DNA of 64,000 nucleotides. It comes from Bacteroidota bacterium (lineage in GTDB: Bacteria; Bacteroidota; Rhodothermia; Rhodothermales; Bin80). Made by a program: the position numbers and the translations under genes. The stretch is taken from assembly GCA_026709335.1 (NCBI GenBank), contig JAPOTE010000069.1, forward strand, positions 1 to 64,000. Reading direction: 5' to 3'. Shown here one piece after another: positions 56,601 through 64,000 of this stretch (position 1 is its first letter; each line of letters starts with the position of its first letter). The notes under the pieces were generated by a model. It saw only the letters and a program-made list of their open reading frames with translations, did no database searches and was not told the origin of the DNA.

Positions 56601-57674
56601 TCAGATCCCAAGAGTAATTGTTCGTCGTTCACGTGCTGCTTGATCTGCAGCTAATACGATCTTGAGACTGCTGACGGCGTCCTGCATGTGGTCGGTTAAG
56701 TCAAGATCTTCCTGAATTGCACGCAACAAAAACTGCTGTTCCAGCGCACAAAGTTCATCATGTGATGGCTCGTCGGACGTATCAATTAACTCATCAGCAC
56801 GGTCAAATCGACCATTTTGATCGCGACTGCTATGATGAACTTTGAGGCCTCCGGTTTGCGTATGTCCTTCAATATCATCTGTTTGCTCTTTCACTTCATC
56901 TACGATGCTAACAGATCCATGAGGGCCGATCACATCTTTGACAAATGAAGCAGTTTCACTCATCATAGGGCCCCAACCGGCTTCATACCAGCCAACAGAT
57001 CCATCATCAAATGACACCTGAAGCTGTCCATAGTTGTACATGTCTGGAGCGATTTCATTGGAAAGCCGTGCTCCGATTGCACTAACAGTTACCGGACGGG
57101 CTCGTGTCATCTGACACATTACATCTACATAATGAACTCCGCAATCCACGATAGGAGACATTGAATTCATTAAATTTCTATGAGTCTCCCATTGATCTCC
57201 GCTACTTTGCTGATTTAAGTTCATACGCATTACCAAAGGTTTTCCGAGTTGCTGAGCCAATTCGATAAATTTTTTCCAAGCCGGATGAACGCGGAGAATA
57301 TATCCTATGATGATTTTCCGGTCTAGCTTATGTGCGAGATCAACAAGCATCTGTGCTTCTTCAGCCGTTTCAGCAAGAGGTTTTTCTACGAATACATGGC
57401 AATTAGCCTTAAGAGCCATGCGGACATAATCGGCGTGGGTATCAGGATAGGTATTGATCGAGACGACATCAGGAGTAGTTGCAGATAATGCATGTTCATA
57501 GGATTCAAAGGTCGGCAGTCCGCCTAATTCTTCGCTGACTTGGTTACGGGATGCAGGGGTACGGCTCACAAGTCCCACGATTTCAAAGGCATCCATAGAA
57601 TGATAGGCGCGGGCGTGAGATTTGCCCATATGGCCGCATCCAGCTACGAGCACTTTATATTTTTTCGTTGACAC
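56601..57674 (-). CDS. Gfo/Idh/MocA-family NAD(P) oxidoreductase
   Basis: The 357-residue two-domain protein has the N-terminal Rossmann motif VLVAGCGHMGKSHARAYHSM, the family motif HVFVEKPLAETAEEAQMLVD (EKP), and the catalytic-region DCGVHYVDVMCQMTRARPVT. Substrate, probably a sugar or inositol derivative, is unknown. It stands alone, convergent to guaB and divergent from secD across a 372-bp gap. Confidence 0.85.
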   Translation of the reverse strand: MSTKKYKVLVAGCGHMGKSHARAYHSMDAFEIVGLVSRTPASRNQVSEELGGLPTFESYEHALSATTPDVVSINTYPDTHADYVRMALKANCHVFVEKPLAETAEEAQMLVDLAHKLDRKIIIGYILRVHPAWKKFIELAQQLGKPLVMRMNLNQQSSGDQWETHRNLMNSMSPIVDCGVHYVDVMCQMTRARPVTVSAIGARLSNEIAPDMYNYGQLQVSFDDGSVGWYEAGWGPMMSETASFVKDVIGPHGSVSIVDEVKEQTDDIEGHTQTGGLKVHHSSRDQNGRFDRADELIDTSDEPSHDELCALEQQFLLRAIQEDLDLTDHMQDAVSSLKIVLAADQAARERRTITLGI

Positions 57675-58046
57675 TTTAGATCTCGGTTAATTCAAAAAGA
57701 TGTTACTGTCAGGTACGCTAAGGGTTCTGTGAGCTCAGTGATTAAATTTTGGGTAAATCCTTCAAATGAAGCGTTAAAATCTTGGATCAACTTTGTTCAA
57801 TTTTTACTCCAAAGCTCACCCTGATTTCCTTTTGAAAAAACGAAGAGATTCAGTACCTTATTACAATAGAGTGCTCAGATGGGAGAAAATGAATCTCCCC
57901 ATGAGAGAATACTGTTAAAAATCTCCAGAAAACTCCGATAGAATTGGCACCTTTTCCCATCGGTTAGCGTTCCATGAGGCTGTGAAATAAACATTGCCAA
58001 TATATTAGATTTTAGGCAGTGCATTTAATCTATCGACAAAGCATAC
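57675..58046. other. divergent intergenic region, oxidoreductase/secD
   Basis: The 372 bp should carry promoters for both genes. A hairpin GGGAGA-(7)-TCTCCC lies at 57881-57899. No ORF or RNA gene is convincing. No T-run follows the hairpin. Confidence 0.4.
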
Positions 58047-59939
58047 ATGCAAGGTAACGGATTTAAGGTTGGTGCGGTCGTTTTCTTTCTGGCACTTTCT
58101 GCGTGGTATTTGTTCCCATCGCTGCAGGGCCTGTCCCTGTATGACCGACTGGAGGACATGGAACCAGAGGAGAGAGTTGACTACGAACGCGAGAATTACG
58201 CCAGAATTGAGACAATCAAGGAACGATCGCTCAATCTGGGGCTGGATCTTCAGGGTGGGATGCATACGACTATGGAGGTGGGACTTCGAGAACTTCTTTT
58301 TCAGTTGGCGGGAGACCGAAGAGACGACCTATTTGACCAGGTTCTTGCGGCCGCAAATATGCGTAGCCAGGAAGAGGGAATCTCTCTCATTGATGCGTTT
58401 GTTGAGGAATTCGAAAGTAGAGATCCGGAAGCTAGTTTATCGCGCTATTTTCGTAGTGAAGAGATCACGCGCCGGTCCAGCAATACTGAAGTCACCGATT
58501 ATTTGCGCGCACAAGTCACGGATGCCATTGGACGCGCAATGCAGGTGATTCGTAATCGTGTTGATCGATATGGGGTGACTGAACCCTCGATTCAGACGCA
58601 AGGCAATCGAAGAATCGTGGTTGAATTACCGGGAGTTGATGATCCTGAACGCGTGCGTCGCCTCCTCAAGGGTACCGCGAGGCTAGAGTTTCGGCTGATG
58701 GCGGACCCGGGTGAACTGAATTCATCCTTACAAAGGATTATCAACTATTACGAGGTAGATATCGCAGCACCTGCCGATACAATGACAGAAGCAAGTGAAG
58801 AAGAGGATGATGATGTAACCGAGGAAGCGGATACATCCTTTGACGTTAGTGAATTGCTTGCTGACACACAAGATCTGGAAGACGTCAGCAATTCCTTACT
58901 GGATGTTCTGATTCCGGCAGGACAGGGGTCTGTTGTATTTGGTGAGGTATCCGTGCAGGATACAGCCAGTTTCAATGCACTAATGGCTGATCCAGAGGTC
59001 CAGGCCATGCTTCCAAGAGACATAGAACTGCTTTATGATGCGAACCCCAGTACCACAGTAGGAGCCGAATATTATCCAGTTCTTGCTGTGAACGTAAATT
59101 CAGAATTGACTGGTGATGTAATTACGGACGCAAGGTCGGATTTTGATCAGACAACCAATCAACCCCTTGTTGATATGGAAATGAATTCGGAAGGGGCACG
59201 CATATGGTCTCGGTTGACTGGCGCCAATGTCGGGAAAAATATTGCGATTGTGTTAGATAATGTCGTTTATTCGTATCCAACGGTCATCGGCCAGATCAGT
59301 GGTGGACGCTCACAGATAACAGGTCTGGAGTCCCAAGAGGAATCTGATGATATTGTAACCGTTCTGAAGAGTGGAGCATTACCTGCACCCGTGGAGATTG
59401 TTGAAGAACGAACCGTCGGGCCAAGCCTAGGTGTAGTTGCTCGACAATCAGGTCTCACCTCACTTCTCGTTGGATTAACCATTGTGGCTCTTTTTATGAT
59501 ATTTTATTATCGGGCAGCAGGAATGGTTGCTGATCTTGCGTTGATCATCAATATCATATTTATTTTGGGTATCCTTGCTGGATTTAATGCAACATTGACG
59601 TTGCCCGGTATTGCAGGAATTGTTCTGACGATCGGTATGGCAGTTGATGCGAATGTTCTGATTTTCGAACGTGTACGAGAAGAACAAGCCACAGGAAAAA
59701 CACTGAAAGCCTCTGTCGATGGAGGATATGGTAAAGCGCTCAGCGCGATTGTGGATGCCAACATTACCACCTTTTTTGTTGGGATCATCCTTTATTCATT
59801 CGGGATCGGCCCAATACAAGGATTTGCTGTCACCTTAATGGCCGGTATTCTCGCCTCACTCTTTAGTGCTATTGTATTTACCCGGATCATTTTTGATTAT
59901 GTAGTGATTGGCCGCCGTGGGTCAGTCAGCTTTGGTTGA
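58047..59939 (+). CDS. secD: protein translocase subunit SecD
   Basis: The 630-residue membrane protein uses the proton gradient to help Sec secretion. One N-terminal helix is followed by NLGLDLQGGMHTTMEVGL (SecD motif D1-like), and the first periplasmic domain includes VIRNRVDRYGVTEPSIQTQG and RRIVVELPGVDDPERVRRLL. A Glu/Asp-rich insert (EASEEEDDDVTEEADTS, about residues 247-265) interrupts it. Five C-terminal helices contain GIAGIVLTIGMAVDANVLIF and ERVREEQATGK. secF follows 32 bp after the stop. Confidence 0.95.
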   Translation: MQGNGFKVGAVVFFLALSAWYLFPSLQGLSLYDRLEDMEPEERVDYERENYARIETIKERSLNLGLDLQGGMHTTMEVGLRELLFQLAGDRRDDLFDQVLAAANMRSQEEGISLIDAFVEEFESRDPEASLSRYFRSEEITRRSSNTEVTDYLRAQVTDAIGRAMQVIRNRVDRYGVTEPSIQTQGNRRIVVELPGVDDPERVRRLLKGTARLEFRLMADPGELNSSLQRIINYYEVDIAAPADTMTEASEEEDDDVTEEADTSFDVSELLADTQDLEDVSNSLLDVLIPAGQGSVVFGEVSVQDTASFNALMADPEVQAMLPRDIELLYDANPSTTVGAEYYPVLAVNVNSELTGDVITDARSDFDQTTNQPLVDMEMNSEGARIWSRLTGANVGKNIAIVLDNVVYSYPTVIGQISGGRSQITGLESQEESDDIVTVLKSGALPAPVEIVEERTVGPSLGVVARQSGLTSLLVGLTIVALFMIFYYRAAGMVADLALIINIIFILGILAGFNATLTLPGIAGIVLTIGMAVDANVLIFERVREEQATGKTLKASVDGGYGKALSAIVDANITTFFVGIILYSFGIGPIQGFAVTLMAGILASLFSAIVFTRIIFDYVVIGRRGSVSFG

Positions 59940-59971
59940 TCGAGTGCTGCCTAATTGAACAAATATTTGTT

Positions 59972-60913
59972 ATGAGAATTTTTGAGAATGCTGATTTTAA
60001 TTTAGTCGAAGGGAGGAGAAGAGCCTACATTCTCAGTGGGGTACTTCTCATCCTTAGTGTTGGTGCAATTGTTACACGTGGATTGGAGCTAGGAATAGAC
60101 TTCAGGGGAGGAATGGAGTTTGTCGTAGAAAGCAATCAGTTTCTGGAGCCAACCGAGATACGAACTATCCTCACGTCCACATTTGAGACTGCACCGGAAG
60201 TCAAAACCTATAGTGATGTAGGTGCGGGTGGACAAAATGCATTGCTGATTCGGACTGTTTCCGAAGGTGAAACGACCGAAATCCAACTGTCTATCGTTCA
60301 AGCAATCGTCGATGCATTTCCTGAGAGCAATCCACGAGTCATCAAGACAGATGTTGTCGGACCACGATTTGCGGAAGACCTAAAGCGTGGATCCCTTTAC
60401 GCTGTTCTTGGCTCACTTCTGGTGATTTTCCTTTATGTGATGCTTCGATTTGAATGGAGATTCGGTCTTGGTGCAGTCGCAGCTCTCTTCCATGACGTTT
60501 TAATTACATTGGGTATATTTTCATTGCTACAGGGGATTTTGCCGTTTTCATTGCAGATAGATCAGGCCATTATTGCGGCATTTCTGACAATTGTGGGTTA
60601 TTCTTTGAATGATACAGTGGTTATCTTTGATCGTATTCGCGAGTATACAAACCTGTTCAAGACGGAACCTTACAAGATTGTAGTCAATCGCTCGGTGAAT
60701 ACGACATTGAGTCGTACCTTCGTTACTTCGGGAACCACGTTGCTAGTTGTTGCTACATTGTTTACTTTTGGGGGAGAAGTCCTTCGAGGTTTTTCTTTTG
60801 CATTGATAATTGGTATTATTATTGGAACTTATTCGTCCATTTTCGTAGCCACTCCGGTAGTGGTTGAGTTGCATAATCGATCCGGTTCGGTCAATAAAGC
60901 CGCCCGGCGCTAA
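59972..60913 (+). CDS. secF: protein translocase subunit SecF
   Basis: The 313-residue partner of SecD. The N-terminus runs FNLVEGRRRAYILSGVLLIL, the periplasmic motif GLELGIDFRGGMEFVVES is followed by VVGPRFAEDLKRGSLYAVLG, and the C-terminal core has IVGYSLNDTVVIFDRIREYT and NTTLSRTFVTSGTTLLVVAT. ATG at 59972 was preferred to an upstream TTG overlapping secD because it gives the normal SecF beginning. Confidence 0.95.
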   Translation: MRIFENADFNLVEGRRRAYILSGVLLILSVGAIVTRGLELGIDFRGGMEFVVESNQFLEPTEIRTILTSTFETAPEVKTYSDVGAGGQNALLIRTVSEGETTEIQLSIVQAIVDAFPESNPRVIKTDVVGPRFAEDLKRGSLYAVLGSLLVIFLYVMLRFEWRFGLGAVAALFHDVLITLGIFSLLQGILPFSLQIDQAIIAAFLTIVGYSLNDTVVIFDRIREYTNLFKTEPYKIVVNRSVNTTLSRTFVTSGTTLLVVATLFTFGGEVLRGFSFALIIGIIIGTYSSIFVATPVVVELHNRSGSVNKAARR

Positions 60914-60924
60914 TCAAGAAAAGC

Positions 60925-61269
60925 ATGAATTTTTCGGTTGATGAAAGGTATAACGCAGTCGTAATCACCCTCAAGGGGAACATTATGGGGGGGCCAGCAG
61001 GAGCTAAACTCCATGACACACTCAGTAACTTGAAAGAGAAGGGAAAACTGAACGTGGTTATAGATTTGGCAAGGGTCAAATTCATGAATTCCAGCGGTCT
61101 TGGCATGTTGATCAGCGCCATGACGACTATGCGAAATGCTGGCGGTGATGTACGACTTGCAAATCCAGCCTCGAAAATCAGATCTCTTCTTGTGGTAACC
61201 AAACTGGTTACAGTGTTCGAGCATTTTGATTCCGTTGAGGAGGCAACCGAGAGCTTTAAAGCCTCCTAA
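60925..61269 (+). CDS. STAS-domain anti-sigma factor antagonist
   Basis: The 114-residue STAS protein resembles SpoIIAA/RsbV. The phosphorylation site is in VKFMNSSGLGMLISAMTTMR, and VVIDLARVKFMNSSG is the family signature. Partners would be a serine kinase/anti-sigma factor and sigma factor, neither of which is in the window. It starts 11 bp after secF, suggesting co-transcription. Confidence 0.87.
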   Translation: MNFSVDERYNAVVITLKGNIMGGPAGAKLHDTLSNLKEKGKLNVVIDLARVKFMNSSGLGMLISAMTTMRNAGGDVRLANPASKIRSLLVVTKLVTVFEHFDSVEEATESFKAS

Positions 61270-61350
61270 ATTGGTATTGATTGCATAGCTGCTGAGCTAT
61301 TGTAATCGTGAACCGCTCTATGCGGAGACCTATTCTGTAATGATACCTTC

Positions 61351-62616
61351 ATGGCGGTAACCGTAGTGGTAGGGAGTCAGTGGGGTGACGAGGGAAAAGG
61401 GAAAATTGTAGACCTGCTGGCAACTCAATTCAATGTCGTCGCGCGCTATCAGGGCGGGGCCAATGCAGGGCATACTATCAAATGGGGAGACAAGACCCAA
61501 GTTCTTCACCTGCTACCGAGTGGTGTTTTTTCTCCCGGAGTCGATTGTGTTATTGGTAATGGTGTTGTAATTGACCCCCGAGCATTAGTTTCTGAAATCC
61601 GGGAAGTTCAGAGTCTGGGATACGAATTGGCGGGTCGGCTATGGGTTTCAGGTAATGCACATTGCATTTTACCGTATCACAAGGCTCTGGAGGAAATTCA
61701 TTCTTCCGAGAAAATTGGAACAACAAAGCGGGGCATTGGTCCGGCATATACAGATAAAGTCGCACGTTCAGGAATTCGGATTATGGAACTGGTAAGCCCG
61801 GATTTGTTTTCCAAACGCATCAAGGAAGAACTGGAGCGGGCAAATGCAATTCTCAGAGCCTACCACAGGCAAACTCTGAACCCTGAGGATATTATCTCTG
61901 AATACTCCGATTATGGACGCGTACTTACAAAGTATGTAGCAGATACTGCTGACTTTCTGCATGACGCAATTGATTCTGGAAAACAAATTCTTGCAGAAGG
62001 TGCACAGGGGTGCCTTCTAGATATTGACTTTGGAACCTATCCCTATGTAACTTCCAGTTCTCCAACTGCCGGGGGCGCCTGTACAGGACTCGGTGTTCCC
62101 CCAACCTCAATCAATCGAGTGATTGGTATCACCAAAGCATATTGTACTCGTGTGGGACATGGTCCATTTCCCACAGAGCTCAATGATGGAACCGGTGCGC
62201 ATCTTCGCAAGATAGGCGGAGAATTTGGCGCGACAACCGGCAGGCCACGCAGGTGTGGGTGGTTGGATTTGATGGCACTCCGTTACAGCTGCAGACTGAA
62301 TGGGTTTACAGAGTTGACTGTGACTAAGCTAGATGTTTTGTCTGGATTGGATACGATTAAAGTGTGTACGCAATATGAACATAACGGAGAGACGGTGCCT
62401 CGATTCATCAATGATGCACTGAGCTTATCCAAGGTCATTCCCCGGTATGAGGTATTGCAGGGATGGAAAGAGAATATTCTTGGATGTACAGATGTCAATG
62501 AGTTACCCAGTGCAGCCAAGAACTTAATTGATCACATTCAGGTCCATACGGGCGTACCAGTCAAGATTATTTCCACGGGGCCAAAGCGTTCGCAGACCAT
62601 TCAGTTGGGCTCCTGA
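61351..62616 (+). CDS. purA: adenylosuccinate synthetase
   Basis: This 421-residue GTP-dependent enzyme joins IMP and aspartate in AMP synthesis. The N-terminal GSQWGDEGKGKIVDLLA is the P-loop/catalytic Asp region, QGGANAGHTIKWGDK carries the catalytic histidine, GTTKRGIGPAYTDKVARSGI binds IMP, and GATTGRPRRCGWLDLMALRY is diagnostic. Length is normal. It is followed 29 bp later by the histidine kinase. Confidence 0.96.
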   Translation: MAVTVVVGSQWGDEGKGKIVDLLATQFNVVARYQGGANAGHTIKWGDKTQVLHLLPSGVFSPGVDCVIGNGVVIDPRALVSEIREVQSLGYELAGRLWVSGNAHCILPYHKALEEIHSSEKIGTTKRGIGPAYTDKVARSGIRIMELVSPDLFSKRIKEELERANAILRAYHRQTLNPEDIISEYSDYGRVLTKYVADTADFLHDAIDSGKQILAEGAQGCLLDIDFGTYPYVTSSSPTAGGACTGLGVPPTSINRVIGITKAYCTRVGHGPFPTELNDGTGAHLRKIGGEFGATTGRPRRCGWLDLMALRYSCRLNGFTELTVTKLDVLSGLDTIKVCTQYEHNGETVPRFINDALSLSKVIPRYEVLQGWKENILGCTDVNELPSAAKNLIDHIQVHTGVPVKIISTGPKRSQTIQLGS

Positions 62617-62645
62617 ATTCCTTCCACTTATTGACCCTTAGTTCC

Positions 62646-63944
62646 ATGCGAACTTTCATAGCGAAGCTGAAGCTCAAGTTGTTGCTTAGCGTATTTGCAA
62701 TGTGCATTGCATTGGCATCACTGTTGTATACCAGCAATCTTGTACGACACTTACAGGAGCGGGAAAGAACGAGTGTAACCATATGGGCCGCCGCAATTGA
62801 ACAGGTTGCGCTCGCAGCTGAACAAAACCCGTATGAAGCGGATTTTCGTGAGATGGCAGAAGAACTTTCGCCAACGGATCCAATGACTCCTAGACGTCGT
62901 GCGGCCTTGGCTTGGGCGGGCAGGTTACCGATAGGAGATCACATTGATTTTATTTTTGATATCATTTCGAAGTATCCCCCGGATGTCCCTGCAGTGATTG
63001 TTGATGATGCTGGGAATCCAATCAGATGGCAGCATCTCGGCGTGCCAGAAGGAGGAGAATTAACCCTTGAAGACTCGCTCAAAATTGCGGAACGTATTGC
63101 CTGGATGGACAGGAATTTTGCTTCAATTGCAATTGAAGTTCAGGAAGATTCTTTGACATCCGGCCTGATTCAGAAGGTACATTACGGAGAGAGTTTAGTG
63201 ATTCGGGATTTGCGTATTTATCCCTACTTACAACTTGCATTTGTAGCAATGTTTATAGGATTTGGCTACCTTGGCTTTTCCTATGCACGCAGAAGTGAGC
63301 AAAGTAATCTCTGGGTCGGAATGGCACGTGAAGCTGCACATCAGTTAGGAACTCCAATTTCAAGTTTAATGGGTTGGACGGAAGTAATGCGCACCAGTCC
63401 CAGTGTAGATCATGACACCTTGAACGAGATGGATGCGGATATTCAGCGTTTAGGTCTTGTTGCAAATCGGTTCAATGATATTGGATCGAGTCCTAAACTC
63501 GAAACGCAGGCATTGGCGCCGGTTGCAGATGCAATCTCGGATTATATTCGCAGACGCTTCCCACGTCGTGGAATGACGCTTACCGTCAATGTTCCGCCAG
63601 ATTTGGAAGCTCCGATCAACGCGGATTTGTTTGCATGGGTAATTGAAAATCTGCTGAAGAACGCAATGGATTCCATTGAAAACGAGCAAGGACAAATTCA
63701 AATCATTGCAGGGACCGAGCGAAATCGGATCTATGTTGATGTGATTGATAATGGCAAGGGAATTGACCGCCGCGATTGGTCAAGTATTTTCAAGCCTGGA
63801 TTCAGTACAAAAACTCGAGGATGGGGTTTGGGACTCAGTCTGGCTAAGCGTATCGTAGCAGATTATCACGGAGGGCAGTTGATTCTGGTAAACTCTGTGA
63901 TTGATCAAGGATCTAGGTTCAGAATTTTGCTTCCAGATTCCTAG
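62646..63944 (+). CDS. membrane sensor histidine kinase
   Basis: The 432-residue kinase has two membrane helices (about 11-30 and 192-213) bounding a ~160-residue periplasmic sensor. HisKA phospho-acceptor H232 is in AREAAHQLGTPISSLMGWTE. The ATPase has the N box in VIENLLKNAMDSIENEQG, G1 DNGKGIDRRDW, and F/G2 KPGFSTKTRGWGLGLSLAKR. No HAMP domain is obvious. No response regulator lies in the window; one may follow beyond 64000. ATG at 62646 was chosen over an upstream TTG. Confidence 0.92.
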   Translation: MRTFIAKLKLKLLLSVFAMCIALASLLYTSNLVRHLQERERTSVTIWAAAIEQVALAAEQNPYEADFREMAEELSPTDPMTPRRRAALAWAGRLPIGDHIDFIFDIISKYPPDVPAVIVDDAGNPIRWQHLGVPEGGELTLEDSLKIAERIAWMDRNFASIAIEVQEDSLTSGLIQKVHYGESLVIRDLRIYPYLQLAFVAMFIGFGYLGFSYARRSEQSNLWVGMAREAAHQLGTPISSLMGWTEVMRTSPSVDHDTLNEMDADIQRLGLVANRFNDIGSSPKLETQALAPVADAISDYIRRRFPRRGMTLTVNVPPDLEAPINADLFAWVIENLLKNAMDSIENEQGQIQIIAGTERNRIYVDVIDNGKGIDRRDWSSIFKPGFSTKTRGWGLGLSLAKRIVADYHGGQLILVNSVIDQGSRFRILLPDS

Positions 63945-64000
63945 GCTGTAACCACAGATAGATGAATTTTCACGAGAGTTGAGTAGACTTAATCCTCGGG

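Overview
The window reads as a bacterial chromosome segment that is almost entirely coding. The gene set and family flavours point to the Bacteroidota/Rhodothermota (FCB) side: a run of PpiC/SurA-type periplasmic foldases ending in a MoxR ATPase, 6-bladed beta-propeller lipoproteins, a short TruB, a small methylmalonyl-CoA mutase subunit without a cobalamin domain, and GlnRS with a YqeY-like tail. This placement is inference from protein families; no rRNA is present to confirm it. Housekeeping genes dominate. Accessory material is limited to small repeat or IS-like remnants, one nuclease pseudogene and one inserted lipoprotein cluster.

Layout. 0-5.1 kb: the end of an unknown gene, then holB-ricT (minus strand), an elongator tRNA-Met(CAT), a stand-alone GroES-like protein, a 99-bp MITE-like element and a sodium/solute symporter. 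5.4-9.7 kb: a type IIA topoisomerase pair (parC-parE type, ATGA overlap). 9.6-16 kb: a minus-strand run of three PpiC-family foldases, MoxR and an EamA transporter. 16.6-20.7 kb: gltX, which lacks any ordinary start codon, an ACT-domain protein, and convergent glnS-YqeY. 21.2-26.9 kb: a DUF1016/YhcG pseudogene and the minus-strand operon trmH-mutA-mutB-meaB. 26.9-36.6 kb: cmk, a greatly extended rpsA, an ALDH7-type dehydrogenase, an aminotransferase, a small membrane protein, prfB with the programmed +1 frameshift, and nadB. 36.8-48 kb: the classic rimP-nusA-infB-rbfA-truB-ribF-rpsO-pnp-M16 peptidase translation/RNA cluster. 48.2-56.6 kb: galE-like epimerase, scpA, scpB, then an inserted minus-strand cluster (propeller lipoprotein, thioredoxin-like, propeller lipoprotein), then rluB and guaB. 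56.6-64 kb: a Gfo/Idh/MocA oxidoreductase, secD-secF, a STAS protein, purA and a sensor histidine kinase.

The most informative structure is at 50.4-54.4 kb. The scpB/rluB junction exists twice, at about 70% identity by hand count, on either side of the propeller/thioredoxin cluster. The left copy keeps the working end of scpB plus a dead start of rluB. The right copy keeps a dead end of scpB plus the working start of rluB. The cluster therefore looks like cargo that split an ancestral scpA-scpB-rluB operon. Its central thioredoxin-like gene is broken by a single extra base in a G4 run. Other points worth checking are the missing gltX start codon beside an IS-like end, the 99-bp element with TIRs and a 4-bp target duplication, three 40-residue repeats in the S1 tail, and a 22-bp perfect palindrome upstream of the cargo. 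No CRISPR array, prophage, complete IS or clearly novel defence system was seen.
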